A stretch of DNA of 64,000 nucleotides from Alnus glutinosa (GCF_958979055.1 NC_084889.1:2108001-2172000); one strand, 5' to 3'; numbered from the stretch's first letter, positions 1-10,241 are shown. Notes: a model not told the origin generated them from the letters alone. Numbers and translations: made by a program.

Positions 1-299
1 ATTAGACCTTATCACATTAGCTTTGTGGGATATTTGTGTGTTATGTAGCATTATTAATACACATGTGAGTTTAAAAAAATTGAATTCCAAATTAGAAAGA
101 TGTCACAAGTGTGAATGGTTAACATAAAAAGCATAGTCGGCCCCCATAAACAAGCTTTTGTATTAAGCTGTATCTCAACATATTATATTATGGTCTCACG
201 AAAGACTCTTTAATGTGTTCATCTCCTTATTAAATAGTATTAGAGTCGTATGAATGAGAGTTTCTTGAATATAGTGGATTCCTGAAGTGTCAATCTCTC

Positions 300-473
300 T
301 AGAAATATGTTACGTTTATAACTTTTATATAATTCTGGTACAACTTTACTAACTTTTTTTAAAATCAACAATTAGATATGTAGGACCCATATGTGGAAAA
401 ACAAATCTAATAGTTAGTTTGACAAAAAAAAAATTGTTAGTGTTGTACAAAGGTTATAAAAATATCATATCTC
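300..473. mobile_element. Hairpin MITE, GATATGATACGTTTATAACTT family
   Basis: The left end (AGAAATATGTTACGTTTATAAC) and the reverse complement of the right end (GAGATATGATATTTTTATAACC) pair imperfectly, and the pairing continues inward through ACAACTxTACTAAC on both arms. The centre holds a TAGGACCCATATG segment also seen in other copies in this window (near 1938 and 21642). No coding capacity. Confidence 0.65.
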
Positions 474-1748
474 ATCTTTCTAACAAGAGAAAAGTTTATT
501 TTCATTCTCTTACACATTTATGGTTCATCTCCGTATGAGAGATGTGTAAATCCATCATTGAATTTGTAGAACTCATATGTGAGTCCCACAGATTTAGTGA
601 TAGATTTGAAAAAATGATACAAAATAAATGTGTAAAATAATGACACCAATCACATTTTGTCTATAATAATAAGATTTCTTTTAACTCTCAATCCTTCTCA
701 CTCCCGGAATTCACTTGACTCAAGAAAGGGTGTTCTAGAAAACCATTTTAGTACATCAAAGACGGAAAGATATATATATATATTTTTTTAATTAAAAAAA
801 AAAAATCAACTAGTAGATTTGGTAAAATATTTTGGTATATATTATATCATAGAGCTAGCAGAGAATTCTGTCTTTACCCAAATTAAGTTGTTGCATGTGG
901 ATTTAAATATATATATTTTGAAAGAAAGAAAAAAATCTTCTTCCAAAGTAGCTCACCATGCCAGGATCAAAAGTAGCTTTTCCAGATAAGTTAATCCCAA
1001 AGGTTCACTCTCATGTAGCACGATCATACATATGCTGCAAGTGTCAAAAAAACAATATAAGAAAAATAGAAATTAAGCAAAGTGCGCGCGTCAAAGATAT
1101 TATGGGACATGCAATATTTTAACTTTAGAACTTTAATTTGAACTTATCACATATCAAAGTTTTTATCTACTGGGAGAATTTGTGTCAAAAGTAGGGTTTA
1201 AGTTACTTGAATAATGGGGGCACCGTACCTTTTGTCTCAGCAACCAGAAGAACACCAAAGGTACGTAGGTCCATGCTGATCATCCTCGATCTCCATTGGA
1301 AGAAGAAAAAGAATATGATCATCATTTTCTCCTTCTTTCGCCATTTTAGTCATCTACAGATCGAAGTGATCGCAGGCGGGGACTTGTTTAAGCAAAGAAT
1401 GCGAGTGCATGTTTATAGAGCACGCGCAGAATGTGGGCTTGACTGTGACCAGCGTGAAGAAAATTTGCACGTTTGGAAAGAATTGGCATATATGTTTGAA
1501 TTCCGGCCTAGTTTGATACCCCACCATATCAAATCTGAAAAGAGCCCACCGGATGACCGGATGTCAATATATAACTCAGCGGACAATTAAAGCTAATCAT
1601 TTTATAGATAAGTTGTGCGTGGGAAAGAAGTCCTTAATTAACCCGTCGCCATCTCTATCTCCTAATTCAGTTTCCATGCGCGCGGCAACCGGTTGATGTG
1701 ACTAATCTATTTTTGCCATTTGGTATATATTAGCTAGGCTTACAAAAA
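474..1748. other. Intergenic, no gene seen
   Basis: AT-rich DNA with TA and poly-A runs. A 127-codon frame at 1207-1590 has no family signature, no supporting composition and a short Lys-rich stretch; I do not call it a gene. Confidence 0.6.
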
Positions 1749-1892
1749 GAGAAATGTTAGATTTACAACACCAATACAACAACTGTACAACAACCCTTCA
1801 CATGAAGGTGGGTCTCACACACTGGGGTCTACCCTCATGTAAGGGGTTGTTGTGTAGTTGTTGTGATGGTGTAGTACAAGAATTAAATCCCT
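1749..1892. mobile_element. Hairpin MITE with CACATGAGGGTGGG arms
   Basis: The two halves are imperfect inverted repeats. The left arm carries ACAACAACTGTACAACAACC and CACATGAAGGTGGG; the right arm carries the complement of ACAACAACTACACAACAACC and CATGAGGGTAGACCCC. A related element lies at 21291-21423. No ORF. Confidence 0.65.
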
Positions 1893-1969
1893 TGTACTTA
1901 TCATGTACATCTCATTTTTAAATTAACCATTTGATCTGTAGGACCCATACAGATTCAATGATTGATTAG

Positions 1970-2268
1970 TTTTTTTTTTTTTTTTAACAAGTAACCATCT
2001 TTATAAATAGGGGACCTTAAGGTCAAAAATTAGGGGCGAAAAGACTCCCTAAAAATTATGTCAGAGACTTGAAGTGGAGTTAATTTTTCCAACCATATTG
2101 AGTCCCTAATATGAAGTACAGCTGTCTTTGTTAGAGCATGAGCAGCAGAATTTGCCTCCCTTTTCACATGGGATTCATGAAATGAACGAAGGGAGTGCAA
2201 TTCTGATTTAATATCATCTATGAAGTATCCAATTCTGCTCAGAGAAGGAATGTCCAAATTGATTTAAT
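1970..2268 (-). mobile_element. 5'-truncated LINE fragment with RNase H-like end
   Basis: On the minus strand, 2257-2030 encodes a 75-codon stretch with SHVKREANSAAHALTKTAV, the C-terminal part of the RNase H-like (RVT_3) domain found in plant LINE reverse transcriptases. A poly-T run at 1970-1985 is the poly-A tail on that strand. Similar words (AATGATTGATTA near 1958 and AATGATTAATTTA near 2269) flank it and could be a decayed target-site duplication. It appears to have landed inside a hairpin MITE, whose arms remain at about 1898-1969 and 2269-2325. Confidence 0.75.
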
Positions 2269-2390
2269 ATAATGATTAATTTAAAAAATAACTGTAAAAA
2301 ATATGTATAAGAGATGTAAAAATATCATTTTTCAATGACCACCCTAAGTGGTAATAAGAAGAGATATGATATATAGGGAAGAGATATGAA
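2203..2390. repeat. Segment duplication, copy A (188 bp)
   Basis: This segment recurs at about 2683-2870. Shared landmarks are ATTCTGCT(C/T)AGAGAA, GAATGTCC(A/G)AATTGATTTA, TTTTTCAATGACCACC and AAGTGGTAATAAGAAGAG. Copy A includes the 5' end of the LINE fragment, so the duplication came after that insertion. Confidence 0.85.
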
Positions 2391-2682
2391 TAAAATATTG
2401 GACGGAAGTTTTATAAAGGTTGTAAACGTATCATACTCTAATAAAAAATACGTATTTTTTTTAAAAAAAAAAAAATGAAATGAGTAGTAACCCTAGATAA
2501 ATGCTAGGGGTACCAATTTTTATTAATTGATTTGATCATCTCCAATGAATAAGTTTCACATCAATTGATTTGATCAAATCAATTAATAAAAGAAATGCTA
2601 TGGGGACTAATGAATAAGCTCCACATCATTTTGATAAAAAATTTGGTACTTCTAACATTTTTCGTAATGATATTATGATTTA

Positions 2683-2870
2683 AATTTAATATCATCACTG
2701 AAGTGTCCGATTCTGCTTAGAGAAAGAATGTCCGAATTGATTTAATTCAATGATTGATTTAAAAAATAACTGTACAGAAGATGTATAAGAGATATAAAAA
2801 GATTATTTTTCAATGACCACCGCAAGTGGTAATAAGAAGAGTTATGATATATCGAAAAGAGATATGATAC
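2683..2870. repeat. Segment duplication, copy B (188 bp)
   Basis: Partner of the segment at 2203-2390, about 480 bp downstream in the same orientation with scattered point differences. It carries only the edge of the LINE fragment. Confidence 0.85.
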
Positions 2871-3002
2871 GTTTACAACTTTCACAGATCATATGGTTAG
2901 TTTAAAAAAAATTGCTAGAGTTGTGTTAAGAGTTGTACAATAATCATTTCTCTATAGGAACAAAATTAAGTTTTACAAAGATTGTAAACGTATCATATCT
3001 CT
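2858..3002. mobile_element. Hairpin MITE, AGAGATATGATACGTTTACA family
   Basis: The left end reads AGAGATATGATACGTTTACA and the right end is its near-perfect reverse complement (TGTAAACGTATCATATCTCT). The element is about 145 bp. It is the cleanest copy of the family also seen at 300-473; a half copy ends near 2440 (GTAAACGTATCATACTCT). Confidence 0.8.
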
Positions 3003-3111
3003 AAGTACAAAAGATGTTTGTGTATCATGTCTTGTGGTCATTTGACTATCAAACTTTTTTTTAAAAAAAAATATACTTGATCCTTTGTAATTACTATAGT
3101 TACAAATTGAG

Positions 3112-3272
3112 TAATGCTATAAATTATTTTTATTTTATTTATTTTACAACTCTCTCACAATATTGTTGGAGTAACAGTCCCAACCAATCATTCAATCAGT
3201 CTAGGATTGGTTGAGAATGTTACATAAATATTGTGAAATAGTTGTAGAATAAACATGTAGCATATAGCATTT
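3112..3272. mobile_element. Hairpin MITE
   Basis: The left arm (TAATGCTATAAATT, then TTTACAACTCTCTCACAATA) pairs with the right arm (complement of AAATGCTATATGCTACATG, then CTACAACTATTTCACAATA). The loop includes CCAACCAATCATTC and GGATTGGTTGAG, which also pair. About 160 bp, no ORF. Confidence 0.65.
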
Positions 3273-3313
3273 CTAGTTACAAATTGCACCCTCAACTAGC
3301 ATATGACATTAAA

Positions 3314-3487
3314 ATGAAGAGTAATGATATATATTCTTTATACTCATTTATCAAACTCATTTTACATAGACTAATGTGGCGTGTTTAAGTAGCTTTTCAT
3401 GTCAATCCCCTAAAAAAGCAAATGAAAAGTCATTTAAAACATACCACGTTGGCAAGTATGAAATGAGTGTGGAGAGTATTATTACCC
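3314..3487. mobile_element. Hairpin MITE
   Basis: The left arm AGAGTAATGATATATATTCT and the right arm (complement GGTAATAATACTCTCCACAC) pair, continuing into the CTCATTTxAxAC segments of both arms. The pairing then runs through ACGTGGTATGTTTTAAATGA against the left-arm GTGGCGTGTTTAAGTAGC. About 175 bp. Confidence 0.55.
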
Positions 3488-4615
3488 TTTGTATGATATC
3501 AAGACGATATATGTTTCCATGAATGTGGGATGTCAGTACGAATAGTATGTTAAAAATGATGAAAGTTCAGGGATAATGATGAAAGTTTAAGCAAGGGGAT
3601 TAAGATGGTATGCATGACTAATTAAATACTATGATGTTTTTGTTATGCAGTAAGAGGTTTTAAATAAAAGATATGTATATATTGTCTGTCCTCTTGTCAT
3701 CATCAGGAACAGTAAAAGAGTCCACAGCCGCCCCCCCCCTCCTTCAGCAGCTTCCGGCCACCAGATTTACGTCCCCTGAATGGCACAAACTCTATAAGGG
3801 GGGGGGGGGTCACAGATTAAACAACACAGAGGATGCAACAAATTAAATGGAAAATCAAAATAATGGTGCTACGAGCCACTCTAATTATTATTATTTTTTT
3901 AATATTTTTTCAAATTTGATACCACCTCTTTAGGCCAACTTAACGACATTTTAGAAACATTATTAATTATTAATGCTCTATTTCATTAAAAATATTTATA
4001 ATTTGCAAACTCTCTTATTATATTTTGGGTAAAAAAAAGGAAATATGGATAAATGACCAAAGTAATAATTTAACTCAATTTTATCTTGTTTCTATCTCAT
4101 TCTCTCAACAAATGGAGAGAAAATCTCACAACTGTTTCCTCTCTAGCTTCCTATAGTCTTTTCTCCTTTCTTTTAATTTCTAAACTCCTAAACATAATAC
4201 AAGATATATGCTGACCAGATGAATAATCATAAAGTTTAATTGATTATTACCATGATGGTGAGATTTTGCGACTAAGTACGCCAAATAAAATCATGACAAT
4301 CTTGATTAACTTTGCTTCCAATCCTATCTTTTGACCGGCCATGGTTCCTCCATTTCAAATCTACTACACTTTTTTGATGCACAATTTAGAAGAAAAAAAA
4401 AACCATGGGTATAGAATTTGACATACTCTTTACAATTAATTGATCGATCATATATAACGTGAATCTTGCTTTCAATTTTCAACATTTTGAAAGATCAGCG
4501 CATGCTGTTAGAACCCACACTCTTTAGACCAACTTTCTTCAATATATATATATATACAATAAATTTGAAACAAAAGTATATATTCAATATATATATATAT
4601 ATACAACTTTCTTCA

Positions 4616-4652
<37 letters not shown>

Positions 4653-5291
4653 CTTTTCTTAAAATAAGACACAAGCATGGACACATTAATTTGTGAGGTT
4701 GGGTGAATATATATAGCACAAAGAAAAACAAGGTTGAGACATGCATGGAAGTAGACTACTAGCTAGTGATCGATAAAAATTTTGGTGCAACATAAATATA
4801 TATAAGAAATTTATGGAGCCATGTGAGAAAGCCACGCCCACTGTCACAATTAAGCACTTCACAATCGACAAGTCTGATCACCACCAATTACATTTGGTCA
4901 AGCCCACGCTTCGGTGCCGCTATTATATATGCGACCCAAGTGGAACGGATCCCTTTGCCTAGCTCTGCTGTGGAGGCTGCGACCCATATATGGTGATCAC
5001 AAATCGATCATCACGACCGTGCTGTGAAATGAGAAGCCCGATGTTTTAATTTGTAATGTATTCATATCTATATATGTTGTATTTTTAATTACCTTTTTAA
5101 AGATTTGATTCTTATAAGCCACTCTTTTAAGTAACTATTAATTAATTTCACCATTATCCAAGTTTTTTTTTTTATTCAATTATCTTTTTGGAAAAAGAAA
5201 AAAAATCAAATGTACGTAGGCCTTATATAACAATTAGAACCTTATATAGGTTTTTCTTTGATTTTAAATGTCCCTCCATCAACCTGCTCTC
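3488..5291. other. Intergenic, microsatellites only
   Basis: Contains C and G runs (3730-3740, 3798-3809), TA and GA microsatellites and no recognisable coding sequence. 4840-5035 is less AT-rich and has TGATCACCA near 4877 facing its complement near 4990. The arms are too short to call a small-RNA precursor. Confidence 0.55.
4617..4650. repeat. GA microsatellite
   Basis: About 17 GA repeats next to two TA tracts (4542-4556 and 4589-4602). ACTTTCTTCAATA occurs on both sides of the block (4531 and 4606), a small local duplication. Confidence 0.9.
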
Positions 5292-5583
5292 TAATTTATT
5301 AACAATGTCACGTTAGACCAAATAATTAATATTACATGATTCTCGTTTGACATGTCATGTGTCAACTGTACGTGCCACATAGCATAATTACTTTAAATTA
5401 CAAATTAAATATACCCTTAAAATTTATAATAAAAATAATAATAATGCCTTTATTTAGGGTATATTTAATTTGTAATTTAAACTAATTGTGCCATGTGGCA
5501 CATATAGTTAGCACATAAAATGTCAAACGAGCGTCACGTGACATTAATTGATTGGTTTAACATGACATATTATTAATACATTA
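5292..5583. mobile_element. Long hairpin MITE (about 290 bp)
   Basis: The whole segment folds on itself. The left arm holds AATGTCACGTTAGACC, CTCGTTTGACATGTCATG, GTGCCACATAG and AAATTACAAATTAAATATAC. The right arm holds the complement of each in reverse order (ATGTCATGTTAAACC, CTCGTTTGACATTTTATG, GTGCCACATGG, AAATTACAAATTAAATATAC). The centre is a short AT-rich loop. Confidence 0.8.
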
Positions 5584-5679
5584 GATAGTAGTTTGACAAG
5601 AGATTTTTTTGAAATTAGAGAAAATTCTAAGGGCCTAATTGTTGAAATTGAAATCACAAAAAAATCTAAGGACTAAATT

Positions 5680-5682
<3 letters not shown>

Positions 5683-5724
<42 letters not shown>
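5683..5724. repeat. Poly-T tract (42 T)
   Basis: Uninterrupted run of T downstream of the 5.3-5.6 kb MITE. It could be the tail of a minus-strand retroposed sequence, but no body is recognisable. Confidence 0.85.
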
Positions 5725-5730
<6 letters not shown>

Positions 5731-5938
5731 ACGGTCCAAGGAGTCAAGAAAACCCATCCACTAAAAATATATATATATATATTTTCATAAGAAAAATAAA
5801 TCTGATTGGGTGAAAAAAAACTATAAAATTGCAAATAAAATGGTAGTTGCAATTTTGATTTATGTCAAGCATTAGTGAAAATCGTAAAAATCGAAAAGTC
5901 AGAAGTTTATTATCTGATTATTGGATTGAATCGATTTA

Positions 5939-6183
5939 GGGTCCGTTTGGGTTTACGATTTCAAAAATAGTTATTTTAGAATTTGAAAATTAGATTTTTA
6001 AAAACGCAGTTAAGCGTTTGGCAAAATCATAGTTTGGCCTTTAAAATCGCAAATTAGCCTTTTAAAATTCTGTGTTTTCAAATCGTAATTTTTTAAAAAC
6101 GCAGTTTTCAAACGGTTCATTTTCTGCGATTTGATTTAAAATCGCACTTTTTCTCTACGAAATCGCAATCTCAAACGCACTCT
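5939..6183. mobile_element. MITE with GGGTCCGTTTGG ends
   Basis: The left end GGTCCGTTTGGGTTTACGAT pairs with the complement of the right end (AAGAGTGCGTTTGAGATTGC). Internally there are repeated pieces such as AAAAACGCAGTT and AAATCGCA. A relative of the same family sits in intron 5 of the nuclease gene at 41131-41380. Confidence 0.7.
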
Positions 6184-6833
6184 TAATCTTGATTCTTTTG
6201 GTTTCAATAGTAACTACTGAGCCAGCTTCTTTTGTTACAAATATTGTCAAAACATAACTTCAAAATAACGGAGCGTCGACTTCCCTTAATTAATATAACT
6301 AATGCTTTTTTTTTTATTTGTTTTGAAATATGAACTTAAAGTTGATCAATATGTATTTTTCTATGCATTTTTGAGTTGTATTATAATTTTTTAAGATTTA
6401 ATTAGTCATAAATTAATTTTAAAAAATTTATATTTTTATATTTTATTTAGAATTGTATATGATCCCTCTCCAAATAAATAGAATGGCTTCGTCCTTGAGG
6501 ATAACCTAAATAAATAATAAAGTAAATAGTTTTTGGTTTTAAAATAAAAAGATAATTGCTGATTCTAATGAAATATGTAACAAATTTCTCTTATGGTTAT
6601 TTAGCTCATACGTGTATAATTTTTGACATGACAATAAAAATCGTTATTAGATCACAATCAAACTACAACAAACTTAATATGGAAGGCTCAATTAAAAGGC
6701 ATGCTAAAGTTCCAAACTCTCATTTTATATGCATGGTTTAACAGAAAGATTTCCTTTATGCTACTCAGTTTTTATTAAATAGGTACATACATTCTCCTGA
6801 GACAATATCATTTATATTCTAACAATACTTTTC

Positions 6834-6976
6834 ATATATATATATATATATATATATTTTTTGAAATGTCCACACAAGTGGAATAAAAATTTTCGGGTTG
6901 TAGGAAATTTTTGTCCGTATAAGAGAGGGAGGGGAGATTCGAACTGGTGACCAACCGATTGAGCTACTCCTTGAAA
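6834..6976 (-). mobile_element. tRNA-derived SINE fragment
   Basis: On the minus strand the 5' part reads GTAGCTCAATCGGTTGG, an RNA polymerase III A-box-like sequence. CACCAGTTCGAATCTCC follows, a B-box-like sequence. The A-to-B spacing is shorter than in a full tRNA, suggesting an internal deletion. The 3' end is A-rich and runs into a (TA)n tract, as in many plant SINEs. No clear target-site duplication was found. Confidence 0.6.
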
Positions 6977-7238
6977 GAATCCGATAATTTCATATTTAAT
7001 TTCACAGATATTGTAAGCTTTGCCACATTGTTTAATACAATGAATAAGTTGTTATGCCATTTTTTTAAATAACGTAATACATTGTACAACAGAACAAAAT
7101 TTGGATATAAGATAAATGCTACTGTCGTTTGCCTTCCTATTCCATAATTTATTTCCATATATCAAACAGGGCAGAGCATAAATCCTTTTCTTTTTGGGGA
7201 ATGACATTGGAGACGTCGTTAAGATGTACGTCCAGAGC

Positions 7239-7706
7239 GACTGTAACATACCACAAATTAATCAAAATCTATTAGGTGAGGTTTAATTAGTTTAATATTG
7301 ATTTTATGGTAATTAAGAGGTGTATGTCTAGAAGGACTGAAACATACTACAAATTAATCGAAATCTACTAAGTGAGATTTAATTAGTTTAGTATTGATTT
7401 CGTGGTAATTAAGAGGCGTACGTCCAAAACGACCGAAACATACCATAAATTAATCAAAATCTACTAAGCGAGATTTAATTAGTTTAGTATTGATTTCATA
7501 ATTATTAAGAGGCGTACGTCCAGAGCGACCGAAACATACCACAAATTAATTAAAATCTACTAAGCGAGATTTAATTAGTTTAGTATCAATTTAATGGTAA
7601 TTAGGGGGCATACATTCAGAGCGATTAAAACATACCATAAATTAATCGAAATCCACTGAGCAAGGTTTAATTAGTTTAGAATCAATTTCATGGTAATTAA
7701 GATTTA
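7239..7706. repeat. Five 96-bp tandem repeats upstream of IPT
   Basis: Units begin at 7239, 7335, 7431, 7527 and 7623, exactly 96 bp apart. Each opens with a form of GACCGAAACATACCACAAAT, then TTTAATTAGTTTAGTAT, TGGTAATTAAGAGG and a CGTACGTCCAGAGC-like end. The last unit is cut short near 7706, and a fragment of the repeat end (GTACGTCCAGAGC) precedes the first unit. Units differ by point changes only, so the array is old but has kept its period. It contains no ORF. It ends about 530 bp upstream of the IPT start codon. Confidence 0.92.
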
Positions 7707-7765
7707 AATGAATAGTATCCCACTTAAACGACGACGCACGTAATCACCCATCTTCAAACACTGAC

Positions 7766-7774
7766 TATATATAT
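7766..7774 (+). promoter_or_regulatory. Possible TATA box of the IPT gene
   Basis: A TATATATA tract lies about 460 bp upstream of the IPT ATG, just after the 96-bp repeat array. It is the best TATA-like site between the array and the gene, but TA-rich DNA is common here. The implied 5' leader would be long, so the call is weak. Confidence 0.25.
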
Positions 7775-8231
7775 ACATATATGTACACATATGTGTGGGG
7801 ATATATATGTTAGAGACCCTACTGTGGATCACAGGAAATCAGACCTCTCTGCAGCCAAAGTAGAACGGCAGGGCTGAGATACAACGGAGAAAGAAGCATC
7901 CAGCTAGCGCCAAGATTCAAGAAGAAAGTAATTTCAAAGCAAACCAGAGGGAGGCAACAATGCCGTTCTCCTAGTAAAAACAAAAAAGCCCCTCCCTCCT
8001 CCGTCCTCCGTCCTCCGTCACCCGTCACACAATCATAGCAGTGTACAGTGCTGATTGCTATTGCGGAGCGCTATTAATACAGAGAGACAGGCACACATCA
8101 GCTCAGGGGGAGTGACCTTTGGTTTTCTGAATGGTATTCCGTACATACTAGTCCTGTATGCCTCCTCATTATCAGCAGATTCAGCACGGTGCACAGCTCA
8201 CAAACACGCCAGCCAGTGCTTGTCCCTCCCT

Positions 8232-9251
8232 ATGAGATTCAATCCCTTCCCATTATCCCCTCCTCCTGCCCACCTCTCCCATTCCCACAAAGTCTTCGTC
8301 CTCTCTGCCTCCAAACCCCTCAGACCACGCTGGCCTCGCATGGGGTCTACCATCAATACACCAATCGCCACCTTCCGTCGCCACCGCAAGAAGGACAAGA
8401 TCGTCGTCATCATGGGGGCTACCGGAACCGGAAAATCCAAACTTTCCATCGACCTCGGCATCCGCTTCAATGGCGAGATCATCAACTCCGACAAAATGCA
8501 AGTCTACAAGGGCCTCGACATCACCACCAACAAAATCCTACCCCACGAGCGGCGCGGCGTCCGCCACCACCTCCTAGGCGAGGTCGACCCGGACGAAGGC
8601 GAGTTCACCCCCGCCCAGTTCCGCCAAGTCGGGGGGTCCATCATCTCTGACATCACTTCGAGAAGGAAGCTGCCCCTCATCGCCGGCGGGTCCAACTCGT
8701 TGGTACATGCGCTGGTCGCAGAGAGGTTCGATCCCAAGTCAAACGTCTTCGACGGGTTGGGGTTGGTCTCGTCGGAGCTGCGATACAACTGTTGTTTTCT
8801 CTGGGTGGACGTGTCGTTCATGGTGCTGTCGGAGTACCTGTCGAAGCGGGTGGACGACATGCTCGACTTGGGGATGTTCGAGGAGCTGGCCGAATTCTAC
8901 GACCCGGCCGAGTCCGAAAACACGTCCCCTCGTACCGGGTTGAGGAAAGCCATCGGAGTCCCAGAGTTGGAGCGGTATTTCAGAAGGTACCCATCCTCCG
9001 TTCCCGATCTGGTGCGGAATAGTGCATACGAGGAGGCGGTGAGGGAGATAAAGGACAACACGTGTCAGCTGGCGAAGCGGCAGATAGGGAAAATCGTGCA
9101 GCTGAGGGAAGCCGGGTGGGACCTGAGGAGGGTTGACGCCACGGAAGCGTTTATTGCGGTGATGACGTCAGCGGAGGGGTGGTCTGAAATTTGGGAGAAG
9201 CAGGTGTTAGAGCCATGCGTGAAGATTGTGAGGCCTTTCTTGGAGGAGTAG
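8232..9251 (+). CDS. IPT: Adenylate isopentenyltransferase (cytokinin synthase), intronless
   Basis: The 339-residue product should transfer an isopentenyl group from DMAPP to ATP/ADP, the first step of isoprenoid cytokinin synthesis. The P-loop GATGTGKS lies at residues 62-69 and is followed by EIINSDKMQVYKGLDITTNK, the DMAPP-transferase signature that includes the catalytic Asp. Further IPT blocks are HHLLGEV, LPLIAGGSNS, CCFLWVDV, the RVDDML helix, and GLRKAIGVPEL. The frame is open upstream to 8055, but 8232 is its first ATG. The next ATG, at 8340, would give 303 residues. Residues 1-36 are rich in Ser, Pro and basic residues with no acidic residue, fitting a plastid transit peptide, as known for several plant ATP/ADP-IPTs. 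Lack of introns is usual for this subfamily; tRNA-type IPTs have introns. The coding region is much more GC-rich than its surroundings. An IPT5/IPT3-like identity is likely, but the paralogue is not settled. Confidence 0.95.
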   Translation: MRFNPFPLSPPPAHLSHSHKVFVLSASKPLRPRWPRMGSTINTPIATFRRHRKKDKIVVIMGATGTGKSKLSIDLGIRFNGEIINSDKMQVYKGLDITTNKILPHERRGVRHHLLGEVDPDEGEFTPAQFRQVGGSIISDITSRRKLPLIAGGSNSLVHALVAERFDPKSNVFDGLGLVSSELRYNCCFLWVDVSFMVLSEYLSKRVDDMLDLGMFEELAEFYDPAESENTSPRTGLRKAIGVPELERYFRRYPSSVPDLVRNSAYEEAVREIKDNTCQLAKRQIGKIVQLREAGWDLRRVDATEAFIAVMTSAEGWSEIWEKQVLEPCVKIVRPFLEE

Positions 9252-9318
9252 GTTTTCCAGCCTTTTCCAGCTATACTACTCTTTAGTAGTTTGGTAGTTC
9301 TTATATTTTTGTTGGGGG

Positions 9319-9386
9319 CTCTCTCTCTCTCTCTCTCTCTCTCTAGAAAATTGGATTTAGATCATCGGCGTGGGGGGGGGGGGGGG
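9319..9386. repeat. CT microsatellite and G15 tract downstream of IPT
   Basis: About 12 CT repeats (9319-9343) and a run of 15 G (9372-9386) lie 70-135 bp after the IPT stop codon, probably in its 3' UTR. Confidence 0.85.
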
Positions 9387-10235
9387 AGCTCCTCGATCAA
9401 TTGGTAAGAGTATTGGCTGGGACAGGACACAGTTTTGGGGAAGGAATTAGGAAATTAGTCACAGATTGGGACCAACTCTCCCGCACAAACAAATTAATTA
9501 ACCAAACCACAGACCACAGTAGCACAGCTAGCAACACACATTTTTGCCAATTTTTGTCGACTCTGTTTAATTCTTAAATGTATTATGGTTTTTGGGACAA
9601 TCCTCGCATTTTAGTCGATAGCGTCGATCGATCAGGCACATAATGTTACAAATTTTGCCTTTTTTCTTTTGCAGCCGCAGATAGCATGCCGTTTTTTAAC
9701 TTCTTCTGCACCAAATTTCGTTTTCACACCTTCATCTTCACATCTTGAAACATATATTCATTATTCATAGTGTATATATATATATATATAATCCCTCAGA
9801 CATTCTGCTTAATACTACGTACAGTTGTGTGAAGCCAAATATCGATCAGGAAAACCAACCTTTTGATACCATGCACAATTAATACTGGTTAAACTTTGTT
9901 AATTCTTTTCCCACATAAAACATGGCTTAACTTCGATCAATTCATGCACCCAATTTACACCTCCCACATTTCACATCAATTCAAATCAACTTTAGATCAT
10001 CTATGTATACTAAATTCTTTGGTTTTTTGTTTTTTTGTTAATTAATTACCTTTACTCTCTTATTTATAAGTTGCTTTCATAAACTAAAACTTGTCGCACT
10101 CAGCTATATTGAACTACCAATCGTTAGCAAATATCTCTCTCCATCAGTCAAAATCGTTAAAAAAAAAAAAAAAAAAAAAGAAAGTAAAATGACAAAAATA
10201 CAATGACTTTAGAAACTAAATTTATATAAATATCT

Positions 10236-10241
<6 letters not shown>

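Noticed and set aside
1207-1590. 127-codon frame as a gene
   Set aside because: No recognisable domain, poor composition, and no splice or promoter support.
4840-5035. MicroRNA precursor
   Set aside because: A 9-bp inverted match (TGATCACCA) is too short, and no known miRNA family sequence was recognised.
6929-6976. Functional tRNA gene on the minus strand
   Set aside because: A- and B-box-like words are present, but there is no acceptor stem or anticodon arm; better read as a SINE head.
7239-7706. CRISPR-like array
   Set aside because: The 96-bp units are contiguous with no unique spacers, and the genome is a plant nuclear one.
8055-8231. Upstream extension of the IPT frame
   Set aside because: It begins with TTG, has no ATG before 8232, and shows no IPT similarity. 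It is read as 5' leader.
8189-8650. Long overlapping frames on both strands over IPT
   Set aside because: They are shadows of the GC-rich IPT coding region with low-complexity Arg/Pro/His content.
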